Shown here piece by piece: positions 9,441 to 19,455 of a DNA stretch of 63,422 nt. Position numbers and translations under genes: made by a program. This DNA is from Snodgrassella sp. CFCC 13594 (GTDB lineage: Bacteria; Pseudomonadota; Gammaproteobacteria; Burkholderiales; Neisseriaceae). The DNA lies in NCBI RefSeq assembly GCF_001590725.1, contig NZ_LQXR01000007.1, positions 1-63,422 of the forward strand. Direction: 5' to 3'. Each line of letters begins with the position of its first letter. The first letter of the stretch is position 1. The notes beneath the pieces were generated by a model. The model ran no database searches and was not told the origin of the DNA. It saw only the letters and a program-made list of their open reading frames with translations.

Positions 9441-10421
9441 TTACCACTCAACTTTAGGTGCGCGCTCCATCAAGGCATCGGCGACCTCGGCCACGGCGAT
9501 ATTATCATGAATCAATTGGAATAAGATTTCTGTAATCGGCATTTCTACACCCAAATGCTGTGCCAGTTGATGTGCCTCGTTGACGGTATACACGCCTTCG
9601 GCAACATGACCAAGCTCATTCAAAATTTGTTGCAAATTTTTACCCTCTGCCAACATCAAACCTACCTGACGATTGCGAGAAAGAGCACCTGTACAAGTTA
9701 AAATCAAGTCGCCCATGCCGGCCAAGCCCATCATCGTAGTCACATCTCCACCCAACGCAGTGGCTAATCGGGTGATTTCAGCCAAGCCACGTGTCATCAA
9801 CGCAGCTCGGGCATTCAAGCCGCAGTGCAACCCATCAGCAATGCCGGTCGCAATGGCCAACACATTCTTCACGGCACCGCCCACCGCTGCACCCACCACA
9901 TCGTGATTGGCATACAACCGCATTACCGAAGTATTCAGTGTCTGCGCCATCGTTTTTATCCAAGCCAAATGGTCAGACGCCAGCGTCACAGCACAAGGCA
10001 GCTGTTGAGCCAATTCTTGCGCGAAGCTGGGCCCTGATAAAACGCCGACACTGACGTTTTGACGAAGCACCTCAGTCAAAACTTGATGGGGTAGCAAACC
10101 GCTTTTCTGTTCAAAGCCCTTGCAAGCAGCCAATACAGGCACTTCGCCCAAACCGGCTGCCTGAAGCCTTTCAGCACTTTGGCGTAGAGCAGCCACTGGT
10201 GTTGCGATGATCACCAACTCCGCATCATTCAGTTGGGTATCAATACGCAGTGTTGGAGGAAAGGAAAATCCGGGCAAATAGCGCTGATTTTCGCCATCTT
10301 GGCTCAATGCCTGTGCATGCTCTGCATTGTGCGTCCACAAAGACACTACATGACCATGCAAACTGAAATGAATCGCCAAGGCTGAACCCCAAGCACCTGC
10401 ACCCATCACACAAATTTTCAT
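9441..10421 (-). CDS. gpsA: Glycerol-3-phosphate dehydrogenase [NAD(P)+]
   Basis: Reduces dihydroxyacetone phosphate to sn-glycerol-3-phosphate, the backbone of membrane phospholipids, in the cytoplasm. The Rossmann motif GAGAWGSALA is at the N-terminus; VLSGPSFAQE and the substrate-binding region with the catalytic Lys (GGAVKNVLAIATGIADGL) follow. About 326 residues, the usual length. The start at 10421 has GAGG six bases ahead, better than the ATG at 10427. It follows bioD by 8 bases on the same strand, so biotin and phospholipid precursor genes may share a transcript here. Confidence 0.96.
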   Translation of the reverse strand: MKICVMGAGAWGSALAIHFSLHGHVVSLWTHNAEHAQALSQDGENQRYLPGFSFPPTLRIDTQLNDAELVIIATPVAALRQSAERLQAAGLGEVPVLAACKGFEQKSGLLPHQVLTEVLRQNVSVGVLSGPSFAQELAQQLPCAVTLASDHLAWIKTMAQTLNTSVMRLYANHDVVGAAVGGAVKNVLAIATGIADGLHCGLNARAALMTRGLAEITRLATALGGDVTTMMGLAGMGDLILTCTGALSRNRQVGLMLAEGKNLQQILNELGHVAEGVYTVNEAHQLAQHLGVEMPITEILFQLIHDNIAVAEVADALMERAPKVEW

Positions 10422-10429
10422 ACGCATCC

Positions 10430-11119
10430 TCAGTTTCTTTCAACCCTATTGGCCACATCATCCGGAAATGAACCAGTCAATACCGGAATATCCAGCCACT
10501 GCGCCTCAGGGTGATGACGTTGTAGATACTGGTGTAAAAATTGCGCCGTATCGTTGGCAATCACTTGGTCGGCACTGGCACCAAACCAATTATAAGCCAG
10601 AGCAAATAGCTTAACGCCTCTTGCGCGCAATGCAGTTAGGCTGAGCAACGTATGGTTAATGCTGCCCAGGCGCCCCGATGTTACCAAAATCACAGGATAA
10701 TCATGTTGTGCCACATAATCTAATGTCAGGCATTCGCTATTAATCGGCACCATGAGCCCACCAGCACCTTCCAAAAGCACCGTATCATAACGCGTGATTA
10801 GTTTTTTTGTGGCCACCTCAATGGCATCAATATTGATGCTGCGCTCGGCTAGCTGGGCGGCTAAATGCGGAGATGCTGGATAAGGAAAAATCACCGGCAT
10901 GGTTAATTTTTCTTTATCTTCAGGCAGCCAACCACAGCCCATAATTTTGCGATGCGCCTCAATATCCTCAGACACCACTTCATTGCCGGTTTGGATGAAT
11001 TTTTGCGTGATCACACGTTGGCCTTGTGTACGCCACAATTTGGCCAAATAACCGGTTACATAGGTTTTCCCTATTCCAGTATCAATACCACTGACAAAAT
11101 AAACAGAAGCCATGTTCAT
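10430..11119 (-). CDS. bioD: Dethiobiotin synthase
   Basis: ATP-dependent ureido-ring closure of 7,8-diaminopelargonate to dethiobiotin. The P-loop-like start (VSGIDTGIGKTYVTGYLA) is clear; the conserved LLEGAGGLMVPI is present near residue 120. About 229 residues. The start at 11119 overlaps the bioC stop as ATGA, and a second ATG two codons on is possible. Longer starts run into bioC. A DUS copy is read as GWLPEDKEK. It belongs to the bioH-A-F-C-D run. Confidence 0.95.
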   Translation of the reverse strand: MNMASVYFVSGIDTGIGKTYVTGYLAKLWRTQGQRVITQKFIQTGNEVVSEDIEAHRKIMGCGWLPEDKEKLTMPVIFPYPASPHLAAQLAERSINIDAIEVATKKLITRYDTVLLEGAGGLMVPINSECLTLDYVAQHDYPVILVTSGRLGSINHTLLSLTALRARGVKLFALAYNWFGASADQVIANDTAQFLHQYLQRHHPEAQWLDIPVLTGSFPDDVANRVERN

Positions 11120-11871
11120 GGTTTTCGGGCCACCAAATAAAGAGGTTGATAACTGAGCGGGTAAGCGTTTTGCCAACCATGCTGCCGCGCCAACACGGCG
11201 TAATCACGCACAAATTGCGCCAGACGCCTTTTGCTCCACTGAAAATCAGCACTTGTTGCGGTGACACCGGTATGTTGTAGGTGTCGAAGCACCGCCAATG
11301 CGTCGTCAAACAGCAAAGTTTGCCGTTCTTCCCGTAGCAACAATACGTCTAAGCCCGCATTTTCCAACCAACCGTGCCATTGAGCCAAGGAAGGATAAGA
11401 CAAGCCACATCCAGTCAGCGCTTTGATTTCACGCATATTCGCCGGTGCAAACGTAGTCAAACACAACCAGCCCCCAGATTGTAATGCGGCAACGCAGCGG
11501 CTCAGCAAAGTGGGCACGTCATGTACCCATTGCCACACGGCATTGGATACGATAACCGAAAGGTGTTCAGGCAATCGGATGTGCTCGATATCGCCCAGTA
11601 GCCATTGGGCTCGATAATCGGCCAAACTTGAATGCTGGTATAAATCATTCAGCCAATGATGCTGCTGCCCAGGTAGCAATCGCGTGAGTAAACCATCACC
11701 ACACCCTATTTCTAACAGCCGATCGCACGGTTGCATGCCCAACGCCGCAGCCCACCAAATCAATTGGCGTGCCATGTTCGACTGCACCACTGCAGCCTGC
11801 CGGTATCGACTCTGTGCTTTGGCAAACCGCTGTGCCACTCGGTTTTTATCGACCACCTGCGTTGTCCGCAA
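11116..11871 (-). CDS. bioC: Malonyl-ACP O-methyltransferase BioC
   Basis: SAM-dependent methyltransferase that caps malonyl-ACP so that fatty-acid enzymes can build pimeloyl-ACP. SAM motif I is LLEIGCGDGLLTRLL near residue 55; motif with SNAVWQWV near residue 110 is typical of BioC. 251 residues, normal length. The start overlaps the end of bioF by 26 bases and the stop overlaps bioD by 4. The presence of bioC together with bioH upstream gives a complete pimeloyl-ACP route. Confidence 0.92.
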   Translation of the reverse strand: MRTTQVVDKNRVAQRFAKAQSRYRQAAVVQSNMARQLIWWAAALGMQPCDRLLEIGCGDGLLTRLLPGQQHHWLNDLYQHSSLADYRAQWLLGDIEHIRLPEHLSVIVSNAVWQWVHDVPTLLSRCVAALQSGGWLCLTTFAPANMREIKALTGCGLSYPSLAQWHGWLENAGLDVLLLREERQTLLFDDALAVLRHLQHTGVTATSADFQWSKRRLAQFVRDYAVLARQHGWQNAYPLSYQPLYLVARKP

Positions 11872-13018
11872 GTAAAGCCAACAAAGGCGTTAAATGCGCC
11901 CATTGTATTTGGCTATTGAGAGAAATACGTAGGCGCGCGCTGCGCGCGGGCACCGTAGGCGGCCGCACAGCCATCACTGAAAAACCAGCGGCAGCCAAGC
12001 GCTTAGCCTTGGCAACAGCGGCCGCACTATCACCCACCATAATCGGCACAATATGGCTGCCTGAAGCATGAGGTGCCAAAAGAGCCACAGCTGCGCGCAA
12101 TTGCTGTCCCACAGTTTTCAGATGTTGCCGCTGCGATTGCATGGTGACGACGTGTGTCCACACAAAACCAGACCAAGCCCAATTTACGGGTGGCAGCGCC
12201 GTACTAAAAATCAACGGTCGAGCAGTATTGATGAGGTATTCGCGCAATATTGGGTGACAGATTACATACGCACCCATGGAAGCCAATGCCTTACCAAAGG
12301 TACCCACAAGTATATCAATCTGGTTCAGCACGCCTTGTTCTTCTGCACACCCCAACCCTTGATTTCCGCGCACACCCACAGCATGAGCTTCGTCAACATA
12401 CAGCATGACTTGGGGATAATCCCGCTTCAACGACACCAACTGGCGTAAATCAGTCACATCGCCATCCATGCTGAAAATGCTTTCCGTAACCACGATAATG
12501 CGCTTCACATGAGACTCATCCGCAAAACGTGCCAGTAGCTGCCGCAAATGCAAATTGTCTTGATGGCGATAGCGCACAAATCGCGCCGCAGACAAGCGCA
12601 TGCCATCAATTAAGCTGGCATGAACCAATTTATCTGCCAGAATAACCGTATTCCGATCACAAATGGCTGGCAAAATGCCGCTATTGGCATGATATCCACT
12701 GTTAAACAGCAAAGCTGCTCGTCCACCATACGCCTGAGCCAATTTGTGCTCAAGTGCTGTCATGGTGTCGTCATTACCCGTCAGCAAGCGGGATGAGGCG
12801 CTGCCCAATGCATAACGCCCACCGGTTTCTGCCCAAAAGCGCTCACGCAGTGCCGTATCACCCGCCAAGCCCAGGTAATCATTACCCGACAAATTCAACA
12901 GCCGCCGCTGATCGGTCCATACATAAATGCCATCATGCTGCATCATGCTCAATTGTCGATACTGTCCCTGCGTGCGCCATTGTGCCATTTGCTCGGCAAA
13001 ATCATCCATTGCACTCAT
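11846..13018 (-). CDS. bioF: 8-amino-7-oxononanoate synthase
   Basis: PLP enzyme that condenses pimeloyl-ACP (or -CoA) with L-alanine. Seen are [13 protein letters not shown], the [11 protein letters not shown] loop, [12 protein letters not shown] and the PLP-lysine region [13 protein letters not shown]. About 390 residues. I chose the ATG at 13018, which overlaps the bioA stop; the longer frame to 13174 lies wholly within bioA. A DUS near 12058 is read in another frame (ASGSH). Normal alpha-oxoamine synthase length and motifs; no defect. Confidence 0.95.
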   Translation of the reverse strand: MSAMDDFAEQMAQWRTQGQYRQLSMMQHDGIYVWTDQRRLLNLSGNDYLGLAGDTALRERFWAETGGRYALGSASSRLLTGNDDTMTALEHKLAQAYGGRAALLFNSGYHANSGILPAICDRNTVILADKLVHASLIDGMRLSAARFVRYRHQDNLHLRQLLARFADESHVKRIIVVTESIFSMDGDVTDLRQLVSLKRDYPQVMLYVDEAHAVGVRGNQGLGCAEEQGVLNQIDILVGTFGKALASMGAYVICHPILREYLINTARPLIFSTALPPVNWAWSGFVWTHVVTMQSQRQHLKTVGQQLRAAVALLAPHASGSHIVPIMVGDSAAAVAKAKRLAAAGFSVMAVRPPTVPARSARLRISLNSQIQWAHLTPLLALLADNAGGR

Positions 13019-14307
13019 GCTGGCCCCTGCGCCATTTCTTCGATGATGGCAATCATCTGTAGCAACAGCTCTGCCAATTGAGCCTGGCTGATGACATACG
13101 GTGGCATAATATATACCAAACGGCCAAAGGGACGCACCCAAATGCCACGCTGAACACAGGCTTGTTGAAACCAAGCCATGTCAACCGTGCGAGTCAACTC
13201 CACCACACCAATGGCACCCAAAACACGCACATCGGCCACCAAGCTGGACGAGCGCAAAGGCAACAAGGCTGCCTGAAGTTGTGTTTCAATAGCTTGAATA
13301 CGTTGCGACCAATCTTGTTGCAATAGCAATCGGATACTGGCCAAAGCCACAGCACAGGCCAACGGGTTGGCCATAAACGTGGGCCCATGCATGAATACAC
13401 CCGCTTCGCCCTGGCTAATTCTTTGCGCCACATCGGCACTGGTCAACACAGCCGATAATGTCAGATAACCACCTGTAAGACCCTTGCCCACACACATCAC
13501 ATCTGGTGCCACCCCAGCGTGCTCCCAAGCAAATAATTTACCTGTACGACCAAAACCAGTGGCAATTTCATCAAAAATCAACAACACACCATACTCAGCA
13601 CATAAAGCTTTGGCTTGACGCAAATACTCAGGGTGATAAAACCGCATGCCGCCCGCACCTTGAACAATCGGCTCCAGAATCAATGCGGCCAAGGTTGCGT
13701 GTTGGGTGGCCAGAAGCGCCTTTAGGCTATCCATGTCTTCAGGCAGCCATAGCCCATCAAATCTTGACTGAGGCGCATCCACGAAGCAGCGTGAAGGCAA
13801 GCTGCTGCCAAACAAGTGGTGCATACCGGTAACTGGGTCACACACCGACATCGCATTCCAAGTGTCACCGTGATAACCCGAACGGGGTGTGACAAAATTG
13901 GTTTTATCGGGATAACCTTTGGCCGCCCAATATTGCACCGCCATTTTCAACGCTACTTCAACCGCCACTGAGCCAGAGTCAGCATAAAAAATCTTGTCCA
14001 TATTGGGCGGCGCTATCGACAACAAGGCGCGACCCAATTCCACTGCTGGCTCATGAGTCAACCCACCAAACATCACATGCGCCATATTTTTCAGTTGATG
14101 TTCAATCGCAGCATTTAAAGCTGGATGGTTATAGCCATGGATCACGCACCACCAAGAAGACATGCCATCAATCAAGCGCCGGCCATCATCCAAATACAAA
14201 TAAACACCTTCTGCTTTTTGTACCGTAAACGTGGGCAAAGGCTGAGTCATCGACGTATAAGGATGCCACAAATGGTTGTGGTCAAATTCGTTTGTTGTTT
14301 CCACCAT
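13015..14307 (-). CDS. bioA: Adenosylmethionine-8-amino-7-oxononanoate aminotransferase
   Basis: Class III PLP aminotransferase that makes 7,8-diaminopelargonate, using SAM as the amino donor. HLWHPYTSM at the N-terminus and [16 protein letters not shown] are BioA-specific; the PLP lysine lies in [10 protein letters not shown], and [14 protein letters not shown] holds the conserved Asp. 430 residues, full length. It begins 26 bases inside bioH and ends 4 bases inside bioF. Contains a DUS read as LWLPEDMD. Confidence 0.97.
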   Translation of the reverse strand: MVETTNEFDHNHLWHPYTSMTQPLPTFTVQKAEGVYLYLDDGRRLIDGMSSWWCVIHGYNHPALNAAIEHQLKNMAHVMFGGLTHEPAVELGRALLSIAPPNMDKIFYADSGSVAVEVALKMAVQYWAAKGYPDKTNFVTPRSGYHGDTWNAMSVCDPVTGMHHLFGSSLPSRCFVDAPQSRFDGLWLPEDMDSLKALLATQHATLAALILEPIVQGAGGMRFYHPEYLRQAKALCAEYGVLLIFDEIATGFGRTGKLFAWEHAGVAPDVMCVGKGLTGGYLTLSAVLTSADVAQRISQGEAGVFMHGPTFMANPLACAVALASIRLLLQQDWSQRIQAIETQLQAALLPLRSSSLVADVRVLGAIGVVELTRTVDMAWFQQACVQRGIWVRPFGRLVYIMPPYVISQAQLAELLLQMIAIIEEMAQGPA

Positions 14308-15007
14308 TTATCCAATCGGCCAAAAGCGCAGCCAGAACTTCAGCATGGGTGTAAACCAGTGCATGTGCAGCACCGTCCACACAACACACGTCCATAGCAG
14401 GGTTTAGCTGTGCCAACGCCATATGAGCGGTTGCAGGCACCAACGCATCGCACTGCGCCAAAATGTGGTATTGCGGCACCTGTAGCCGGCGCAGCAAAGC
14501 ACGACCATCCCACTGTTCCAGCATCCTCAGGCCACAATCCAGCACGGCCGAAGGCTGATCCAGATGCTGCTGCATGATGGTAGTAGTGGATTTAACATGG
14601 GCATCACCACGGGACATCAAAGCTGCAAAGCGGCGTAAGGTGATGTGGGGTTGTGTCATGAATGCATCAGTAAAAGATCGAAAAACCGCTTGGCCCATAG
14701 CATGGGGCCAGTCGTGTTGCGCCGTGAAACACGGATTGCTGGCCAATGTAATCAAGCGTCTAGTGCCTTGCCCCAGTCTGCACAAATCATCGACCATACA
14801 CGCGGCCAGTTGCCCACCCAAAGACCAACCACCCACAATGGCGGCTTCGCACGCCTGTTGTTGATAATGCCTGCGCAAGGTTTTGTTGTGTATATCAAAA
14901 ATAGGAGCCAATGTAGTGTCGAACCCATGCTCCGCCAAAGCTGCTTGCAAGGGTTGGAATACCGTTGGTCGCACCCCCCAACCGCTGAATAACAATAACT
15001 TTTGCAT
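14282..15007 (-). CDS. bioH: Pimeloyl-ACP methyl ester carboxylesterase BioH
   Basis: Alpha/beta hydrolase that removes the methyl cap from pimeloyl-ACP methyl ester, ending the BioC cycle. The nucleophile elbow is [10 protein letters not shown], the acid lies in AQCDALVP and the His in [22 protein letters not shown] is close to the matching stretch of E. coli BioH. 241 residues. It is the first gene of the run and overlaps bioA by 26 bases. No bioB is present in the window, so the last step must be encoded elsewhere. Confidence 0.85.
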   Translation of the reverse strand: MQKLLLFSGWGVRPTVFQPLQAALAEHGFDTTLAPIFDIHNKTLRRHYQQQACEAAIVGGWSLGGQLAACMVDDLCRLGQGTRRLITLASNPCFTAQHDWPHAMGQAVFRSFTDAFMTQPHITLRRFAALMSRGDAHVKSTTTIMQQHLDQPSAVLDCGLRMLEQWDGRALLRRLQVPQYHILAQCDALVPATAHMALAQLNPAMDVCCVDGAAHALVYTHAEVLAALLADWINGGNNKRI

Positions 15008-15030
15008 GACCTCGTATCACCAAAATAACG

Positions 15031-15062
15031 CAGGCTGCCTGAACAATCATTCAGGCAGCCTG
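15031..15062 (-). terminator. Inverted DUS pair between fabF and bioH
   Basis: Perfect 13-bp arms CAGGCTGCCTGAA and TTCAGGCAGCCTG around a six-base loop. It lies 16 bases beyond the fabF stop and just upstream of bioH. The T-tract on the minus strand is weak, so termination is likely but may be partial. Confidence 0.7.
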
Positions 15063-15078
15063 TGCAGGCAACCGGATG

Positions 15079-16332
15079 TTACCCTTCGAAACGTTGAATC
15101 ACCAAAGTACCATTGGTACCGCCAAAACCAAACGAATTGGAAATGGCTGCACGGATATTCATGTCCCGCGCTTCATTGGCACAGTAATCCAAATCACAGC
15201 CTGCTTCCACGTCCTGATCCAATAAATTGATGGTAGGGGGCGATTTCTGCGTGTAGATGGCCAACGTGGTATAAACTGCCTCAACCCCGCCCGCACCACC
15301 CAATAAGTGGCCAGTCATCGATTTGGTGGAATTAACCACGACTTTCTTGGCATGTTCACCGAAGGCCAATTTCAACGCATTGGTTTCATTGACATCACCC
15401 AAAGGGGTAGACGTACCATGCGCATTCACATAGTCGATGTCTTCCGGATTCAGACCAGCATCCTTCAATGCACGGGTCACACCCAAAGCCGGACCATCGG
15501 TACTCGGCGCAGTAATGTGATGCGCATCAGAACTCATACCAAAGCCCACTAGCTCGGCATAAATTTTGGCACCGCGTTTTTTGGCATGCTCGTATTCTTC
15601 CAATACCATAACACCGGCGCCTTCGCCCATCACAAAGCCATCTCGCCCTTTATCCCATGGGCGTGAGGCGGTTTGTGGATCATCATTGCGAGTAGACAAG
15701 GCTTTCATCGCAGCAAAGCCGCCGATACCCAATTCACAAATAGCTCCCTCAGCCCCACCCGCGACCATCACATCGGCATCGCCATACACAATCATGCGCG
15801 CCGAATCGCCAATGCTGTGCGCACCCGTAGTGCATGCTGATACCATGCCATAGCTCGGGCCTTGGTAGCCTTTCAGTATGGTCACGTGGCCTGCAATTAG
15901 ATTAATCAGCGAACTGGGGATGAAAAAAGGATTAATTTTGCGTGCACCGTGCTCAAACACCGTGCGGCCCGTAGCTTCAATTGCCGGTAGCCCGCCAATA
16001 CCAGAGCCAATATTAACGCCTACCCGAGTCTTGTCTAAATTGGGCACATCATCCAAACCAGCATCTGCAATCGCTTGGAACGCAGCTGCAATGCCATAGT
16101 GAATGAAATAATCCATACGCCGCGCTTCTTTGGCACTGATGTATTCGCCAATGTCAAAATTCTTGACTTCGCCGGCAATCTGGCAAGGCAGTGCAGCAGC
16201 ATCAAACCGGGTAATGGTACCAATACCACTCACACCAGCCAGTAAATTTTGCCACGCGGTATGGACATCATTACCCACCGGCGACACTTGCCCCAAGCCG
16301 GTGATGACCACTCTTTTTTTGCTTTTGCTCAT
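15079..16332 (-). CDS. fabF: 3-oxoacyl-[acyl-carrier-protein] synthase II
   Basis: Condensing enzyme of fatty-acid elongation, acting on acyl-ACP and malonyl-ACP. The catalytic triad is visible: Cys in VSACTTGAHSIG, His in NAHGTSTPLGD, and His in STKSMTGHLLGGAGG. About 417 residues. The start at 16332 (MSKSKKRVVITGLG) gives the usual N-terminus; the longer frame adds 17 unrelated residues. It follows acpP on the same strand by about 97 bases, the common acpP-fabF order. Confidence 0.97.
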   Translation of the reverse strand: MSKSKKRVVITGLGQVSPVGNDVHTAWQNLLAGVSGIGTITRFDAAALPCQIAGEVKNFDIGEYISAKEARRMDYFIHYGIAAAFQAIADAGLDDVPNLDKTRVGVNIGSGIGGLPAIEATGRTVFEHGARKINPFFIPSSLINLIAGHVTILKGYQGPSYGMVSACTTGAHSIGDSARMIVYGDADVMVAGGAEGAICELGIGGFAAMKALSTRNDDPQTASRPWDKGRDGFVMGEGAGVMVLEEYEHAKKRGAKIYAELVGFGMSSDAHHITAPSTDGPALGVTRALKDAGLNPEDIDYVNAHGTSTPLGDVNETNALKLAFGEHAKKVVVNSTKSMTGHLLGGAGGVEAVYTTLAIYTQKSPPTINLLDQDVEAGCDLDYCANEARDMNIRAAISNSFGFGGTNGTLVIQRFEG

Positions 16333-16429
16333 AATGTGCTCGCAAGAAAAAACCTCTGGCCGATTCAGGCGGCAACGGCACACCCTCTTCGTCAGAGGCA
16401 GTTCAGATGTTTGGTTTACGCAGACAGAA

Positions 16430-16669
16430 TTAGTTTAGGTGTGCGCTTACAAAATCGATGGCTTGTTGTACGGTGGTGATTTTTTCAGCTTCTTCATCTG
16501 GAATCTCACAACCAAACGCTTCTTCCAAGGCCATAACCAATTCAACGGTGTCCAATGAGTCAGCGCCCAAATCTTCTTGGAATGAAGATTCGTTTTTCAC
16601 TTCAGCTTCGCTCACGCCCAATTGTTCTGCAACAATTTTTTTCACGCGTTGTTCGATGTTGTTGTCCAT
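16430..16669 (-). CDS. acpP: Acyl carrier protein
   Basis: A 79-residue acidic protein that carries acyl chains on a phosphopantetheine arm. The attachment serine lies in the invariant [16 protein letters not shown]. Length and charge are typical. It is transcribed ahead of fabF. The 200 bases upstream, to the end of the S9 peptidase gene at 16872, hold no other gene and must contain its promoter unless it is read through from upstream. Confidence 0.98.
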   Translation of the reverse strand: MDNNIEQRVKKIVAEQLGVSEAEVKNESSFQEDLGADSLDTVELVMALEEAFGCEIPDEEAEKITTVQQAIDFVSAHLN

Positions 16670-16871
16670 TTACAGTCTTTCCTTCTTTGCCCGACAGCGT
16701 CAGACAGGGTTAGTTGAATCAAAGAGTGGCTTTTATGCGGCAGTATTGTACCGAATAAAACTAGAGTTTTCCATCTATAAACACACCAATGCCGCCGCTA
16801 CTGAGCGAACTTCACGGCAATTCGCGGTTATTTCGCTCCAATACAAGCCCGTTATTCCCATTGCTGCCATC

Positions 16872-18935
16872 TTAGCACAGCCTGTTTTTTGCCCACAAGC
16901 CATTCTCAACCGTATCGTTGTGCTGCTCCTCGCCGATACTGTGTTGCAGAAAGCGAACAATCAAAGCCAACTCAGCAGCCGTTTCATTTTGTGTGGTGCC
17001 GCCGCCATGCCCGCCAGCCATCGGTGCAGATAACCATGCAGATTGACCAAGTGAACGCAAACGCGCATAGAATTTCAGCGCATGCGCCGGATGAACTCGG
17101 TCATCACGCCAATTGGTGGTCACCAAAGCAGGTGGATAAACTCGGCCGGACCGCAGCTGATGATATGGCGACAGCGCTTTCAACGCTGCTGCTTCGGCTA
17201 CCTCAGCCAAACGTCCATATTCATCCTGCCAAGATGAACCGGCAGACCACTGATCATAATGCAGCATGTCTGTTAGCGGCACCTCACACACCAATGCACC
17301 CATGCTGAGTGGCTCACGGCAAAAGGCACTGGCCACCACCAAACCGCCATTACTACCGCCCTGTATGGCCGTGTGTGCCGCGCTGGCTCGCTGGTGCCGA
17401 TACAAATCGTGTAATACCGCCAACAAATCATCCACGCTACGGTGTTTGTTTACCCCTTGTGCCGCACGATGCCAAGCAGGGCCAAATTCGCCACCACCGC
17501 GAACATTCGCCAGTACAAACGCACCACCTTGGGCCAACCAGTGCCTGCCAACCATGCCTAAATAGTAAGGCAGCTGAGGCATACCAAAACCGCCATAGAC
17601 ATAAACCACGGTGGGTGTTTGCGGTGTCGCCGTTCGGCCCACATGAAAATACGGTATCGCTGTACCATCCGCACTGGTTGCCTGAAATTGCTGGATCTGC
17701 ATACCAGTCGTATCAAACTGGTTTTTTTGGCGCCGCATCACACACAATTCCATCAGTTGCAAATCCAGCGTATACAAAGTCAGCGGTTGGGTGAAATGGC
17801 TGATGGCCAAATACAAAATATCACCCCCCCAAGGTTGGTCGGTGATTTCCAATACCCCCTCAGGCAACTTCGGCAGCACTACCGTTTGCCAGCAACCATC
17901 ATGGAATCGCCACGCACACAAACGGCTGTGCACCTGATCCAAAATACCCACTACCACAAACCGGCGGGTGGTTTCGACAGTATCAATGGCTTGCGTAGCT
18001 GAGGGCACAAACAATGCCTGAGCCTCACCGAGCACGCCCTTATGCAACTTCACCGCCACCAAGCTGCCGGCGATATAAGCTTGATTGGCACGCAGCCAAT
18101 CGCTTCTTAATTGCACCAACAACTGTCCCGACAAATACCCCATCAGCTCACAGTCATCCGGCAAGGTCAACCGATGCACCGTTTCATCCGCCATTATCTG
18201 ATAATAGGTTTTGGTATAAAAACCAGAGGCCGCCTCTATCAAATCAATGACACCACCTTGACCATCCAAATAGCGCCACGCATTGACCATCATGCCATCA
18301 ACCGGCATTTCAAACACAGGCACAGCATCAGCAAAGGACTGCCCACGGTGCAACAACCACACTTGGCGCGAATAACCCGATGCGGTGCATTGGCGTTCAT
18401 CCCAAGCTGGGCACACCCACACCGAATCCGCATCACGCCAACTGATGTTGCTTTTACTTAGCGGGAAATGAAAACCATCAGGCACAATTTTTTTCTGTAC
18501 CAAATCGAATTCCACCGTATACGCAGCATCACCTCCGCCCGCGCTCAGACTGATGAGTACATGCTCTGGTGCATCCACATAATGCGCCACACCTTGTAAA
18601 TACACATCATCATCCAAAATCGCATCAAAATCGGCCACTGAAAACAAAATAGTCCACTCAGGCAGCCCTGCGCGATAGCTGGCTGCGGAGCAAACGCGAT
18701 ATACCCCTTTAGGCCATTCCGCCGATTGGTAAAAATGATACATCCGAGCGCGGTGTTCCTGACAAAACGCGATTTGCTGCTCATCTTGCAATTGCGCCGC
18801 AATGTCGTCACGCATCGCCACAAAGACCGCATCTTCAAAACGTGCCCGCGTTTCGCCATCGGCCGCCACCGCAAAATCCTGGGTGGACTGAGCAGTCAAA
18901 TCTTCCAAATTCGCAAACGGATCTACATCGCACAT
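16872..18935 (-). CDS. Prolyl oligopeptidase-family serine peptidase (S9)
   Basis: A cytoplasmic-type S9 peptidase of about 687 residues with an N-terminal beta-propeller and a C-terminal alpha/beta hydrolase domain. The catalytic Ser lies in IQGGSNGGLVVASA, the Asp in NWRDDRVHPAHALKF, and the His in PMAGGHGGGT. YVYGGFGMPQLPYY marks the start of the hydrolase domain. I start it at 18935 (MCDVDPFANLEDL); the longer frame begins within a DUS upstream. The enzyme cleaves after proline in short peptides, but its physiological substrate is not evident. Contains a DUS read as GLPEWT. Confidence 0.9.
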   Translation of the reverse strand: MCDVDPFANLEDLTAQSTQDFAVAADGETRARFEDAVFVAMRDDIAAQLQDEQQIAFCQEHRARMYHFYQSAEWPKGVYRVCSAASYRAGLPEWTILFSVADFDAILDDDVYLQGVAHYVDAPEHVLISLSAGGGDAAYTVEFDLVQKKIVPDGFHFPLSKSNISWRDADSVWVCPAWDERQCTASGYSRQVWLLHRGQSFADAVPVFEMPVDGMMVNAWRYLDGQGGVIDLIEAASGFYTKTYYQIMADETVHRLTLPDDCELMGYLSGQLLVQLRSDWLRANQAYIAGSLVAVKLHKGVLGEAQALFVPSATQAIDTVETTRRFVVVGILDQVHSRLCAWRFHDGCWQTVVLPKLPEGVLEITDQPWGGDILYLAISHFTQPLTLYTLDLQLMELCVMRRQKNQFDTTGMQIQQFQATSADGTAIPYFHVGRTATPQTPTVVYVYGGFGMPQLPYYLGMVGRHWLAQGGAFVLANVRGGGEFGPAWHRAAQGVNKHRSVDDLLAVLHDLYRHQRASAAHTAIQGGSNGGLVVASAFCREPLSMGALVCEVPLTDMLHYDQWSAGSSWQDEYGRLAEVAEAAALKALSPYHQLRSGRVYPPALVTTNWRDDRVHPAHALKFYARLRSLGQSAWLSAPMAGGHGGGTTQNETAAELALIVRFLQHSIGEEQHNDTVENGLWAKNRLC

Positions 18936-18991
18936 AAAAGGCTGCCTGAATAAAAAAATGGCCTGCCAAAAAGGCAAGCCATTGTTGTGAT

Positions 18992-19081
18992 TGGTGCCGA
19001 CAGCGAGACTTGAACTCGCACGACCGTTATATGGTCACCACCCCCTCAAAGTGGCGTGTCTACCAATTTCACCATGTCGGC
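18992..19081 (-). tRNA. tRNA-Leu (GAG)
   Basis: Acceptor arms GCCGACA and TGTCGGC pair, followed by A and an encoded CCA. The anticodon stem CCACT/GGTGG holds the loop TTGAGGG, so the anticodon is GAG (reads CUC and CUU). A long variable arm (TGACCATATAACGGTC) marks it as class II, as expected for leucine. The T loop TTCAAGT is standard. It lies between secG and the S9 peptidase gene. Confidence 0.97.
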
Positions 19082-19095
19082 ACGTTAAAACTTGT

Positions 19096-19449
19096 TTACT
19101 CCGGAATCACCGGTTTTTTTGCTGGTGCTGCAGGTGCAGGAGTACTTGCAGCTGCAGGGGTGCTTATGGGTGCTTTTTGCTGCACATCACTGAAATCCAA
19201 ACCGGATTTACCGTGTGTTGCAATATAGCCCAGAGCCAAGCAAGTGATGAAAAACACCGTGGCCGCCATGGCCGTGCTGCGGCTCAAAAAGTTGGCGTTG
19301 CCTGCTGCACCAAATACGCCTTGCGCGCTACCCGTACCGAAAGCAGCGCCGGCATCCGCACCTTTGCCTTGCTGCATCAATACCAGCACGATCACGGCCA
19401 GTGCCGAGAAAATATTCACGATCAAAATTAGGGTTTTAAAGGCTTCCAT
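19096..19449 (-). CDS. secG: Preprotein translocase subunit SecG
   Basis: Small inner-membrane subunit of SecYEG. Two membrane segments are visible: residues about 5-24 (LILIVNIFSALAVIVLVLM) and 56-75. Between them is the conserved QQGKGADAGAAFGTG and the NFLSRSTA loop. The C-terminal tail is Ala/Pro-rich. 117 residues. It lies six bases after tpiA on the same strand and just ahead of tRNA-Leu, the common tpiA-secG-tRNA-Leu order. Confidence 0.97.
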   Translation of the reverse strand: MEAFKTLILIVNIFSALAVIVLVLMQQGKGADAGAAFGTGSAQGVFGAAGNANFLSRSTAMAATVFFITCLALGYIATHGKSGLDFSDVQQKAPISTPAAASTPAPAAPAKKPVIPE

Positions 19450-19455
19450 GATTCT

